Shown one piece after another: positions 1-7,865 of a DNA stretch of 64,000 nucleotides. This DNA is from Roseovarius faecimaris (GTDB lineage: Bacteria > Pseudomonadota > Alphaproteobacteria > Rhodobacterales > Rhodobacteraceae). The notes beneath the pieces were generated by a model, which was not told where the DNA came from, did no database searches, and was given only the letters and a program-made list of their open reading frames with translations. Within the stretch, counting starts at the first letter, position 1. Every line of letters starts with the position of its first letter. The translations under genes were made by a program, and so were the position numbers. The stretch spans positions 2,610,501 through 2,674,500 of the forward strand of contig NZ_CP034348.1 in the NCBI RefSeq assembly GCF_009762325.1, given 5' to 3'.

Positions 1-722
1 TGACCGGGATCGAACAAAAGCCGGTGGGCGATGCTCGGCTCGGACCGGATCTCGACCCATTCCACATCACGCACGGCCTGCCCGTCACCCTCGGCCATGA
101 CAGGGCGTTTATCGGGATCGACCACATCAAACCGGACCTGCGCCGTCTTGGGGATCAGCGCCCCGCGCCAGCGCCGGGGCCGGAACGCCGCAACCGCCGT
201 GATCGCCAGCACATCCGACCCGATAGGCAGGATCGGCCCGTGCGCGCTGTAGTTATAGGCGGTGGAGCCTGCAGGCGTGGCCACCAGCGCACCGTCACAG
301 ACCAGCTCTTCCAGCCTGAGCCGCCCATCCACGGTGATCCTGAGCTTGGCCGCCTGCGGCCCCTCGCGCAGCAACGACACCTCGTTGATCGCCAGCGCCT
401 CATGCACATGGCCATCGCGGCATTGCGCCTTCATCGACAGCGGATTAATCACCTCTTCCTCGGCTGCCTCCAGGCGCTCCAGAAGATCACTCTCGCTGTA
501 TTCGTTCATCAGAAAGCCGACAGTGCCGCGGTTCATGCCATACACAGGCGCGGCCATGCCCTGCGTGCGGTGCAGCGTCTGCAACATGAACCCGTCGCCC
601 CCCAGCGCCACGATCACGTCGGCCTCTTCCTCCTCCACATGACCGAACCGCGTAGCCAGCGCCCCGCGCGCGGTCTGGGCAATCGGCGCCTCGCTGGCGA
701 CAAAGGCAATCTTTCGGGTCAT
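1..722 (-). CDS. nadK: NAD kinase, C-terminus cut by the window edge
   Basis: ATP-dependent NAD kinase, which phosphorylates NAD to NADP in the cytosol. The minus strand shows the family motifs in order: the nucleotide-binding GGDG in [13 protein letters not shown], the NE motif in AINEVSLLR, and the signature [17 protein letters not shown]. About 240 codons are present; the last visible residues, LLFDPG, are normally close to the C-terminus, so little is missing. I start at the ATG giving MTRKIAF, the usual family start; an in-frame ATG at 773 would add 17 residues. It is divergent from glyA, with about 175 bp between them. Confidence 0.93.
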   Translation of the reverse strand, partial: MTRKIAFVASEAPIAQTARGALATRFGHVEEEEADVIVALGGDGFMLQTLHRTQGMAAPVYGMNRGTVGFLMNEYSESDLLERLEAAEEEVINPLSMKAQCRDGHVHEALAINEVSLLREGPQAAKLRITVDGRLRLEELVCDGALVATPAGSTAYNYSAHGPILPIGSDVLAITAVAAFRPRRWRGALIPKTAQVRFDVVDPDKRPVMAEGDGQAVRDVEWVEIRSEPSIAHRLLFDPG

Positions 723-848
723 GTCGAGGCGGTCCTGTTTCTTATCGGCGGCATGCCGCTCTGATCGAAGCATAAGTTGCCGCCCAAGGCCAGTGCTGAC
801 GCTTCACCCTGAGAAATTGTCGGTTTCCGGGCTTTCCTGAGCAGGGTG

Positions 849-862
849 TTTCCTATAGGAAA
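849..862. promoter_or_regulatory. 14-bp perfect palindrome upstream of glyA
   Basis: TTTCCTATAGGAAA is a perfect palindrome 35 bp before the glyA start, in the glyA/nadK divergent gap. A wider partner pair (AGGGTGT and ACACCCT) flanks it. It may be an operator or an RNA hairpin; I recognise no named motif. Confidence 0.35.
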
Positions 863-897
863 TCCCCGAAACACACCCTTTCTGGAGCACTGTCCCC

Positions 898-2181
898 ATG
901 TCTGATTCCGGTTTCTTCACCGAAGCGCTCGCCTCGCGCGACCCCGATCTCGCCGATGCGATCACCAAAGAGCTGGGCCGCCAGCGCGACGAGATCGAAC
1001 TGATCGCGTCGGAAAACATCGTCTCGTCCGCCGTGATGGAAGCACAAGGCTCGGTGATGACGAACAAATACGCCGAAGGCTATCCGGGACGGCGCTACTA
1101 TGGCGGGTGTCAGTTTGTCGACATCGCCGAAAACCTCGCGATCGAACGCGCCTGCAAGCTTTTCAACTGTGGCTTTGCCAATGTGCAGCCCAACTCGGGC
1201 AGCCAGGCCAACCAGGGTGTGATGCAGGCGCTGCTGCAACCCGGTGACACGATCCTGGGCATGAGCCTCGATGCCGGCGGGCACCTCACCCACGGCGCGG
1301 CCCCCAACCAGTCGGGCAAATGGTTCAACGCCATCCAGTACGGCGTGCGCAAGCAGGACAACCTGCTGGATTACGACCAGGTCGAGGCGCTCGCCAAAGA
1401 ACATAACCCCAAGCTGATCATCGCCGGCGGCTCGGCCATCCCGCGTCAGATCGACTTTGCCCGGATGCGCGAGATTGCTGACATGGTTGGCGCCTATCTG
1501 CATGTGGACATGGCCCACTTCGCCGGTCTGGTTGCGGCGGGCGAACACCCCTCGCCCTTCCCGCATGCCCATGTGGCCACAACCACCACGCACAAAACCC
1601 TGCGCGGTCCGCGTGGCGGCATGATCCTGACCAATGACGAGGATCTGGCCAAGAAGTTCAACTCGGCCATCTTCCCCGGCATCCAGGGCGGCCCCTTGAT
1701 GCATGTGATCGCGGCCAAGGCCGTGGCCTTCGGAGAAGCTCTGCGCCCTGAATTCAAGTCGTATATTCAACAGGTTATCGCCAATGCTCAGGCGCTCTCG
1801 GATCAGCTGATCAAGGGCGGCCTGGATACAGTGACCCACGGCACCGACACCCATGTGCTGCTCGTTGACCTGCGTCCCAAAGGCGTGAAGGGCAACGACA
1901 CCGAAAAGGCCCTGGGCCGCGCGCATATCACCTGCAACAAGAACGGCGTGCCCTTTGACCCTGAAAAACCGACCGTGACCTCGGGCATCCGCCTGGGATC
2001 GCCGGCAGGCACAACGCGCGGGTTTGGCGAGGCCGAGTTCCGCCAGATCGCCGACTGGATCGTCGAGGTTGTGGACGGCCTGGCGGCCAATGGCCCCGAA
2101 AATAACGGCGAGGTCGAGGAAAAGGTGAAGGCCGAAGTGGCCGAGCTCTGCGCCCGCTTCCCGCTCTATCCGAACCTCTGA
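898..2181 (+). CDS. glyA: serine hydroxymethyltransferase
   Basis: PLP enzyme that interconverts serine plus tetrahydrofolate with glycine plus methylene-tetrahydrofolate, the main source of one-carbon units. Its 427 residues are full length. Family blocks are clear: ELIASENI near the start, [11 protein letters not shown], and the PLP lysine at about residue 233 in [12 protein letters not shown]. The ATG at 898 agrees with homologues. It is followed by a strong intrinsic terminator, so it looks monocistronic. Confidence 0.98.
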   Translation: MSDSGFFTEALASRDPDLADAITKELGRQRDEIELIASENIVSSAVMEAQGSVMTNKYAEGYPGRRYYGGCQFVDIAENLAIERACKLFNCGFANVQPNSGSQANQGVMQALLQPGDTILGMSLDAGGHLTHGAAPNQSGKWFNAIQYGVRKQDNLLDYDQVEALAKEHNPKLIIAGGSAIPRQIDFARMREIADMVGAYLHVDMAHFAGLVAAGEHPSPFPHAHVATTTTHKTLRGPRGGMILTNDEDLAKKFNSAIFPGIQGGPLMHVIAAKAVAFGEALRPEFKSYIQQVIANAQALSDQLIKGGLDTVTHGTDTHVLLVDLRPKGVKGNDTEKALGRAHITCNKNGVPFDPEKPTVTSGIRLGSPAGTTRGFGEAEFRQIADWIVEVVDGLAANGPENNGEVEEKVKAEVAELCARFPLYPNL

Positions 2182-2199
2182 GTTCAGGATGAAACAAGG

Positions 2200-2236
2200 C
2201 TCCGCGCAGCACCACGCTGCGCGGAGTTTTCTTTTT
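2200..2236 (+). terminator. intrinsic terminator of glyA
   Basis: An 11-bp perfect stem (CTCCGCGCAGC / GCTGCGCGGAG) with a 5-nt loop is followed by TTTTCTTTTT, 19 bp after the glyA stop. Confidence 0.95.
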
Positions 2237-2247
2237 ATGGCAATGCG

Positions 2248-2634
2248 TTAGCCTATAAACCCGCGCCAAAAAAGAACCACGACCACCAGCGCCCCGATGA
2301 CCATCAGATTGAACACCTGATAGCCCAGCCAGCCCAGCAGCTTGCCCTTGCGCCGGTCCTTTGGATCCACCGCGCTCAAGTGCTCCATGAGCCCGGCAAA
2401 AGCCGCTTTGAGCTCTGCCATGTCGATCGTATTTGCCAGCTTCGGATGCACGATCCGCTCCTGCGCATCAAGGATCACCCTGCCCTGGCTTTGTTGCCGC
2501 GCGGGGAGCCTGCGGCCGGCGCGTTTGAGTTGCTTCGCCAGCGTCTTGCCCCCAACGCCAAGTTTCTCGCGCAGAAGGCCGCGCACCGTCTCGCTGCGTT
2601 GGTTTAACTCTTTTGCATCAATCACTTGGGGCAT
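2248..2634 (-). CDS. conserved hypothetical protein with one C-terminal membrane segment
   Basis: 128 residues, family not recognised. The N-terminal 90 residues are basic and helical, with many Lys/Arg (KTLAKQLKRAGRRLPARQQ). One hydrophobic segment near the end (FNLMVIGALVVVVLF) should anchor the protein in the membrane with a very short tail. It is convergent with glyA and shares that terminator region; the hydrolase gene at 2715 starts divergently. Function unknown. Confidence 0.7.
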   Translation of the reverse strand: MPQVIDAKELNQRSETVRGLLREKLGVGGKTLAKQLKRAGRRLPARQQSQGRVILDAQERIVHPKLANTIDMAELKAAFAGLMEHLSAVDPKDRRKGKLLGWLGYQVFNLMVIGALVVVVLFWRGFIG

Positions 2635-2714
2635 CCTCCGGGGGCAGGATAGCGCAAGGCGCAGGTCCGCTCAATAGCGCTGGCCCCATGCCCCACGGAG
2701 CGTTACAAAGGGGT

Positions 2715-3473
2715 ATGCTGAACCAAATCACACATGGACAACCCACTGATAAACCTGGGCTTTTGATCGTTCACGGGCTGTATGGCTCGGGGCGGAACTG
2801 GGGGGTGATCGCAAAGCGTCTGTCGGATGAACGGCAGGTGGTGGCGGTGGATATGCGCAACCACGGCCTTAGCCCCTGGGAAAACACTCATACATATCAG
2901 GACCTTGCGGATGATTTGGCCGAGGTTCTGGAGGCATTGGACGGCCCCTTTGATGTTTTGGGGCACTCGATGGGCGGCAAGGCGGCGATGGTGCTGGCGC
3001 TACGTCAGCCCGCGCTGGTGAACCGGCTGATCGTGGCAGATATTGCGCCCGTGGCCTATACCCACACCCAGATACAGTATATCGAGGCGATGCGGGCGGT
3101 GGATTTGAGCAAGGTTAACAAACGCTCAGACGCCGAAGATCAGCTCAGACCGCTGGTGGACGATCCTACGCTGGTCAGCTTTTTCACCCAATCCCTTGAT
3201 GTGAAAGAGAAAAAATGGCGCCTGAACCTCGACACGCTGGCCGGGGAAATGCCGCGAATCCTGTCTTTCCCCGAGATCGACGGAGAATTTGACAAGCCGA
3301 CGCTGTTTTTGTCAGGCGCAAACTCGGATTACGTCAAGCGAGAGCACCGGGACCGAATCAAGTCTTTGTTTCCAAAGGCGGGTTTCCTGAAAATCCCCGG
3401 CGCGGGCCACTGGCTTCATGCCGAAAAACCGCGCGAATTCGAGGCGGCGGTCCGGGCTTGGCTGAACCGCTGA
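2715..3473 (+). CDS. alpha/beta hydrolase (YbfF-like esterase)
   Basis: Probable cytosolic esterase of the alpha/beta hydrolase fold. LLIVHGLYGSGRNWG forms the oxyanion region, DMRNHGLS follows, the nucleophile elbow is GHSMGGKAA, and the catalytic His is in GAGHWLHAEKP. The order and the 252-residue length match YbfF-type acyl-CoA/ester hydrolases. The open frame extends upstream to 2613, but I chose the ATG at 2715 because AAAGGGG lies just before it and homologues start near MLNQITHG. Substrate unknown. Confidence 0.88.
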   Translation: MLNQITHGQPTDKPGLLIVHGLYGSGRNWGVIAKRLSDERQVVAVDMRNHGLSPWENTHTYQDLADDLAEVLEALDGPFDVLGHSMGGKAAMVLALRQPALVNRLIVADIAPVAYTHTQIQYIEAMRAVDLSKVNKRSDAEDQLRPLVDDPTLVSFFTQSLDVKEKKWRLNLDTLAGEMPRILSFPEIDGEFDKPTLFLSGANSDYVKREHRDRIKSLFPKAGFLKIPGAGHWLHAEKPREFEAAVRAWLNR

Positions 3474-3537
3474 ATTTTGTACAAAACGTACAAAATGACC
3501 CCCTGTTTTGTACAATCGGCAGTGGCGCGCGGCGGCG

Positions 3538-3720
3538 TCAGCTTTCGTAAAGCTTTTTCGCAATGACATAGCTGACCGGAAAGGCGGCCAGAAACCCCGC
3601 AAGCCCCCCGGCGAGGATCGGGAAAAGCGTCCCGTAGCCCAGCACCAGCGCCGCGACGATGCCCATACCCCCCAGGGTCGAGCCGATGAAAAGATGCAGG
3701 ATCAGGCTGAGCCGAACCAT
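3538..3720 (-). CDS. small two-helix membrane protein
   Basis: 60 residues, almost entirely two hydrophobic helices (LSLILHLFIGSTLGGMGIVA and FPILAGGLAGFLAAFPVSYV) with a short basic tail. From memory, similar tiny Rhodobacterales proteins have been mislabelled 'CTP synthetase'; nothing here resembles that enzyme. GGAGG lies 7 bp before the ATG. Function unknown. Confidence 0.7.
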   Translation of the reverse strand: MVRLSLILHLFIGSTLGGMGIVAALVLGYGTLFPILAGGLAGFLAAFPVSYVIAKKLYES

Positions 3721-3814
3721 CCACGGCCTCCGTCTTGTGATGCGGCTGACGGTAGAGCGGCACAGACTGGCGCGCCTTGATACAGGTCAGTTTCGCGGCA
3801 CCTACAATATGTGA

Positions 3815-3974
3815 CCTATCTGCCCACCTGTGGTGGAATATCACCCAAACCCAGCGAGATATGGTTGATCTGCCCCTCTGCGCCCGCTAGGACTGGCCGC
3901 ACAGGTGCATAGACGCGGTATGTATTTTTCTGACGGCAAGGTCCGGCGCTCTTGGGTGGCGGGCCTTGTTTTTT
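3815..3974 (+). ncRNA. candidate small RNA ending in an intrinsic terminator
   Basis: A clear terminator closes it: CAAGGTCCG / CGGGCCTTG (9 bp, one G-U) at 3937-3968, then TTTTTT. TACAAT at 3803-3808 could be its -10 box, giving a transcript of about 160 nt. Internal pairing is possible between CACCTGTG (3824-3831) and CACAGGTG (3900-3907). There is no open frame and no RNA family that I recognise. The size fits a 6S-type RNA, but that is only a guess. Confidence 0.35.
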
Positions 3975-4061
3975 GGTGGATGCGGGATGGCAGACATTAA
4001 AACCCCCGGTTCCGGTCCGAGGTTTACCCGTGAGGTGCCCCTCCGGGCAATTCACACAGAA

Positions 4062-4111
4062 AAGGCGTCAAAAGGTGCGCAGACGCGGTCTTTGCATTCT
4101 TCTGACGCCTT
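4062..4111 (+). repeat. diverged second copy of the candidate RNA's 3' part, able to fold
   Basis: The block AGGTGC..AGACGCGGT..TTCTGACG at 4073-4107 matches 3903-3934 with a few changes, and TGCCCCTC precedes both copies. Here it lies inside a perfect 8-bp stem, AAGGCGTC / GACGCCTT. Confidence 0.45.
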
Positions 4112-4759
4112 CCTGAAACACGTTTCCCCGAAGGGTCCCGCGTATCAAACCGCACCCCCGAAAGGGATTAGCGTGGCCGTCGGGCCGAAGCCCTTGGACC
4201 TGCCCCTCACCCCCGAAAGGGATCAGGACGCGTTAGCGTGATCCGAAGATCGCCACCAACCGCACAAGCACATCAGGACATGACATTTTCGTTGCTCCGA
4301 AGAGCGCGGATACCGACACATCCCCAGGGGAGTGGTTTGCAGAGGTCGTTAACCAGCGAGCTGGCCCCGGTTCCCCGCCCCGGCCCCCCGGCCAGCGCGC
4401 CCTGCGTCTGATCCAGGATCGTCAGCAGGTAGGTTGAGGATTGCGCGAGGGGGTGAGTCGGGCAAGGGAAAAATGCGGGGTGGGGTGAATTTCTTGGGGA
4501 TTAAAGTGTTGATAAAGTTGAGGTTTTCTTGTGGATAAGTGGGGAAAGGTGAGGAGTGACAAGGGTTTGTGGGGGGATAAACTTGAAACGGATCAAACTT
4601 CCAAATTGTTAATACTAGCAAACACCAATTGCACTTGCGAAACGTTGTAATGCCACGCGGAGCATGCAAAGCTCTAGCAATCTCGCAACCAATTGGAGTA
4701 GCCCCCTGAAAGTGGTCCACCAACTGGGATAGATTATCCCGCAAATTGGAGGATCAGCG

Positions 4760-5038
4760 ATGGCTGGAAAACGAGAGAAGCCCGAAGAGATTGTTTCGAA
4801 GCTTCGACAGGTTGAAGTTCTGCAGGGGCAAGGCGCGACGATTGTCGAGGCAGTGCGCCAAATCGGCGTGACGCAACAGACGTTCTATCGATGGCGAAAG
4901 CTCTATGGCGGGATGCAGCGGTCTCAGCTTGCCCGTCTGAAAGAGCTGGAGAAAGAGAACCAAAGGCTGCGTCGAGCGGTGTCCGATTTGACCTTGGATA
5001 AGCTCATCCTGACGGAAGCCGCAAAGGGAAACTTCTGA
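4760..5038 (+). CDS. IS3-family transposase OrfA (helix-turn-helix)
   Basis: 92 residues. The N-terminal HTH (EEIVSKLRQVEVLQGQGATI ... GVTQQTFYRWRKLYGGM) recognises the element ends. It is followed by a leucine-zipper-like coiled coil (LARLKELEKENQRLRRAV). The end LTLDKLILTEAAKGNF is typical of IS3 OrfA. A slippery heptamer, A AAG GGA, lies in frame at 5023-5029 and would move ribosomes into the -1 frame to make the OrfAB fusion. Confidence 0.93.
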   Translation: MAGKREKPEEIVSKLRQVEVLQGQGATIVEAVRQIGVTQQTFYRWRKLYGGMQRSQLARLKELEKENQRLRRAVSDLTLDKLILTEAAKGNF

Positions 5039-5070
5039 GCCCTTCGCGTCGCCGGAAATGCGTCGACCAT

Positions 5071-5886
5071 GTGCGGCAGGAGCTTGGCGTGTCTGAACGC
5101 CGCGCCTGCCGCGCACTTGGGCAGCATCGATCGACGCAGCGCAAGGTCCCCCAAGGCCGTGCTGATGAAGCGCGATTGACCGACGACATCATTGAGCTGG
5201 CCGACCAGTACGGGCGCTATGGGTATCGCATGGTCACTGGTTTGCTGAACAACGCTGGGTGGTGTGTGAATCATAAGCGGGTTGAACGGATATGGCGGCG
5301 TGAAGGGCTGAAGGTTCCACAGAAACAGAAGAAGAAAGGGCGGCTTTGGCTGAACGACGGATCATGCGTGCGTCTCAGGCCCGAACGACCGAACCACGTT
5401 TGGTCCTATGACTTCGTGCAGGATCGAACCGCTGATGGGCGCGTCTATCGAACGCTCAACATCATCGACGAATACACCAGGGAGGCGCTGATGATCCGCG
5501 TCGATCGCAAACTCAACTCAACCGATGTGCTGGATGCACTGACCGACCTGTTCATCCTGCGTGGCCCGCCGGAGTGGATAAGATCCGACAACGGACCAGA
5601 ATTTATCGCTCAGAAGGTGCGAGACTGGATCGCCGCCGTCGGAGCAAAAACGGCCTACATCGAACCAGGGTCGCCTTGGGAGAATGGATATTGCGAAAGC
5701 TTCAACGCCCGTTTCCGCGACGAGCTACTCAACGGCGAAATCTTCTATACCTTACGCGAGGCTCAAATCCTGATCGAGCAATGGCGCGTCCACTACAACA
5801 CGGTCAGACCCCACAGCGCATTGGGTTACCGCCCACCCGCGCCCAAAAGCATCGTTCCAATGGACCAGAGGCCCACGATGCACTAA
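5071..5886 (+). CDS. IS3-family transposase OrfB (DDE integrase core)
   Basis: Catalytic part of the transposase. In the -1 frame, translation continues from the slip site at 5023 (KGKLLSPSRRRKCVDHVRQE), so the native product is an OrfAB fusion; 5071 is only the first ATG. Order: HTH_21 region, then a DDE core with Asp in SYDFVQDRTADG, Asp in RSDNGPEF and Glu in PWENGYCESFN. The C-terminus (VRPHSALGYRPPAP) is complete, so the element may be active. Confidence 0.93.
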   Translation: MRQELGVSERRACRALGQHRSTQRKVPQGRADEARLTDDIIELADQYGRYGYRMVTGLLNNAGWCVNHKRVERIWRREGLKVPQKQKKKGRLWLNDGSCVRLRPERPNHVWSYDFVQDRTADGRVYRTLNIIDEYTREALMIRVDRKLNSTDVLDALTDLFILRGPPEWIRSDNGPEFIAQKVRDWIAAVGAKTAYIEPGSPWENGYCESFNARFRDELLNGEIFYTLREAQILIEQWRVHYNTVRPHSALGYRPPAPKSIVPMDQRPTMH

Positions 5887-5926
5887 CAATTAAACCGGAC
5901 CACCCGAAGGGGGCACGCCAATCTAA

Positions 5927-6571
5927 ATGGCATTACCTACTGCTTATTTGACAAGCGCTAAAAACCTAAAGCCTATTCTGGAAGCGATGCAAACCGCACA
6001 AGCTCCTGACAAATTCACAACGAGATTCCTGGTTAGTTTGGGCTTTTCGTCGAGCAGCGATCGTTTAATTATTGGCGTTTTGAAAGCGCTCGGTTTTCTA
6101 GACCAAGACGGCAAGCCCACTGATAGATACTATCGTTATCTTGACCAGACACAGTCTGAAAAGGTCTTGGCCGAGGGAATAAGAGAAGCTTACGAAGACC
6201 TGTTTAAAATACGCACAGACGCCCAAAACCTATCTTCTGCGGAAGTAATAAACAAAGCCAAAACGCTATCTCAAGGAAGCATGAGCGAGTCTGTTTTGAA
6301 GAAGTTTTCTCTAACTTTCAGCTCGCTAGTTAAGTTGGCCGATTTCTCTGATCCTGTTCTAGTCGCCGGTTCTCCTGCAAGCGTTACTGAGGACGAAACA
6401 GAGGATTCCACTGCTAGCGAAGTGGAAAAATCGCCGTCCAACCCCAAAAGACAAACAAAAAGCTCTTTGGGTGGGCTGCACTACAACATTCAAATCATTT
6501 TACCTGCCACACGTGATCCTGCGATTTATGATGCGCTTTTCAAAAGCTTAAAGGAACACATCATTGAGTAG
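5927..6571 (+). CDS. DUF5343-like protein, partner of the HEPN gene
   Basis: 214 residues, which I place in the DUF5343 family. The N-terminus is winged-helix-like (FTTRFLVSLGFSSSSDRLII ... LKALGFLDQDGKPTDRYYRY). A polar linker rich in Glu/Ser/Thr spans about residues 145-180. The conserved C-terminal strand is HYNIQIILPATRDPAIYDAL. The DNA is clearly AT-rich compared with its neighbours, a sign of transfer. It starts just after the IS3 end and overlaps the HEPN gene by 8 bp, so the two are one operon. I infer a regulator or antitoxin/sensor role. Confidence 0.75.
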   Translation: MALPTAYLTSAKNLKPILEAMQTAQAPDKFTTRFLVSLGFSSSSDRLIIGVLKALGFLDQDGKPTDRYYRYLDQTQSEKVLAEGIREAYEDLFKIRTDAQNLSSAEVINKAKTLSQGSMSESVLKKFSLTFSSLVKLADFSDPVLVAGSPASVTEDETEDSTASEVEKSPSNPKRQTKSSLGGLHYNIQIILPATRDPAIYDALFKSLKEHIIE

Positions 6572-7145
6572 TTCGAATGATCTTTACTCGGGTTTGTTTC
6601 GAGCATTTCTTACCGAAGAAGCACTAGACCGCGCTGGTCGTGTGAAAAGCTCAGCTTTTGAGGCCGATTTGGCTGAGCTTGAGCAACTGATAGGTTTGGC
6701 AGCGCTAGATGATGTTTTGGTTTCAAATGCGAAGAATATGTCTGTCGTCTACACAGCGATTGCAGCTTTCGAAAACTCCGTACGGGAATTGATAACTTCG
6801 ACATTATTGGAAAATGTCGGTGCCGCGTGGTGGGAGGATTGCGTTTCAAAAAAAATCCGAGACGCAGCAGACTCTAGGCGAAAAGAAGAAGAAAAAGTGA
6901 AATGGCACACGCAACGTGGGTCAGACCCAATTCAGTACACCATGCTTCCCAATCTTCTGAACATCATCCGACAGAACGGCGATTATTTTGAGGACTTTAT
7001 TCACGACATCGATTGGGCAGCCAGCATATTTGACACCGTAGAAAAGTCTCGAAATGTCATCATGCACAGCGGAACTCTATCAAAGAGAGACATCGCTCGT
7101 CTTGGTTCACTATTTAGAGACTGGAATACTCAGGTTGCCACCTAG
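6564..7145 (+). CDS. HEPN-domain protein (Swt1-type), putative RNase effector
   Basis: 193 residues, all helical. The C-terminal part carries the HEPN motif R-x4-H at residues 163-168 (SRNVIMHSG), the catalytic signature of many HEPN ribonucleases. Before it are AFENSVRELI and a charged stretch (RRKEEEKVKWH), as in Swt1-type HEPN proteins. It is translationally coupled to the DUF5343 gene. HEPN proteins of this kind occur in toxin-antitoxin and phage-defence loci (established for the superfamily); that role for this pair is inference. AT-rich, probably acquired. Confidence 0.75.
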   Translation: MSSSNDLYSGLFRAFLTEEALDRAGRVKSSAFEADLAELEQLIGLAALDDVLVSNAKNMSVVYTAIAAFENSVRELITSTLLENVGAAWWEDCVSKKIRDAADSRRKEEEKVKWHTQRGSDPIQYTMLPNLLNIIRQNGDYFEDFIHDIDWAASIFDTVEKSRNVIMHSGTLSKRDIARLGSLFRDWNTQVAT

Positions 7146-7232
7146 ATCAACCACCCACCTTCAGCACCGGTCCAACAATACACAAACGGGGTGGGCACGT
7201 GATTGGCTGCGCCAATACCTTCCGCCCACTCA

Positions 7233-7267
7233 CCTTAAAAATGGATGCTACTCATCCATTTTTAAGG
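7233..7267. terminator. 15-bp perfect hairpin containing the lepA-fragment stop
   Basis: CCTTAAAAATGGATG and its exact reverse complement flank a 5-nt loop, CTACT. The loop carries the TAG stop (minus strand) of the lepA fragment. The T-rich arms on both strands suggest a two-way terminator between the HEPN gene and the fragment. Confidence 0.7.
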
Positions 7268-7374
7268 CGCTGATAAACGCCTCTTGAGGGATGTCCACCT
7301 TCCCGAACTGCCGCATCTTCTTTTTCCCGCCTTCTGCTTCTCCAGCAGCTTCTTCTTCCCTGATGCGTCGCCGC
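7248..7374 (-). pseudogene. 3' fragment of a second lepA copy, frameshifted
   Basis: This matches the last ~40 codons of the intact lepA downstream: [17 protein letters not shown], then [20 protein letters not shown] after loss of one base in the Lys-rich run. It ends in ..KMDE-stop where the intact copy has ..KMDD-stop. Many substitutions show it is not a recent copy. It lies about 1.06 kb beyond the intact 3' end in the same orientation. Confidence 0.9.
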
Positions 7375-7484
7375 TAACCCGCGTCACCTCCCAAGAAACT
7401 CGGTGAGGCCGCAAATCGTGTGAGTAAACAAATCGCCTATCTGCAAAGGGGTGAAACTGTGGTCTCGCCCCCTGGTTTTGGTGC

Positions 7485-7724
7485 TTAGTCGATACCGAGC
7501 ATCGACTTGGCTTCGGCGAGCTTGGCCATGGACGCGGCGTGATCGCCGCCGTCATGCAGCTCTTCACCCTCGGCGCGCAGGGCCTTGACCTTGGTCATAT
7601 CGCCTTCGGACAGGCTGGCGCTTTCCATGGCGGCATCGATGGCGGCCATGTCGGCGGGGCAGGATCCGGCCAGCGCGGGGGCGGCGGCGAGGGCGAAGGC
7701 GGCGGTGAGAAGAATGTGTTTCAT
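7485..7724 (-). CDS. small exported protein
   Basis: 79 residues with a classical Sec signal peptide (MKHILLTAAFALAAAPALA, then GSCPADM). The mature part is a short helical acidic protein (AAIDAAMESASLSEGDMTKV, HDGGDHAASMAKLAEAKSML) with a single Cys. AGGAGG lies close to the ATG. Family not recognised; it resembles short helical periplasmic proteins. It lies between the lepA fragment and the REP transposase. Confidence 0.8.
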   Translation of the reverse strand: MKHILLTAAFALAAAPALAGSCPADMAAIDAAMESASLSEGDMTKVKALRAEGEELHDGGDHAASMAKLAEAKSMLGID

Positions 7725-7865
7725 GTGTTCGATCCTCCTATTGAGACAAGTAAGGTAGCACGGCGGAGTGCAACGTCCAGTTGTTTGAGGGCGCTATGGA
7801 CGTGAGCGGGCGTTGTCTGAGCAGGCGTTCACAGGCTGTTAACCCTGGGACGGGCATGATGCGGT

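Larger units (their letters stand above)
3721..4699. other. 980-bp gene-poor stretch with degraded sequence
   Basis: No convincing coding frame. It contains a candidate RNA ending in a terminator (3815-3974) and a second, diverged copy of part of it (4062-4111). Two copies of a CCCCGAAAGGGAT motif lie near 4165 and 4215. An AT-rich part (4440-4700) leads up to the IS3 end. A minus-strand frame near 4330-4430 reads like a piece of a real protein (YLLTILDQTQGALAG) but has no complete gene around it. Confidence 0.6.
4700..5915 (+). mobile_element. IS3-family insertion sequence
   Basis: About 1.2 kb. The imperfect terminal repeats read GCCCCCTGAAAGTGGTCC at the left and, from the right end inwards, GCCCCCTTCGGGTGGTCC. 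Two overlapping transposase frames lie inside, orfB being in -1 relative to orfA, as in IS3 elements. I see no clear target duplication, so the outer ends are accurate only to a few bases. Confidence 0.88.

Noticed and set aside
3966..4241. 91-codon plus-strand frame as a gene
   Set aside because: It starts inside the terminator region, runs through the diverged RNA copy and low-complexity repeats, and has no ribosome site or known similarity.
4530..4538. DnaA-box 9-mer (TTATCCACA on the minus strand), and another at 20800-20808, as a replication origin
   Set aside because: Each is a single perfect box without a cluster, AT-rich unwinding element or the usual alphaproteobacterial origin genes nearby.
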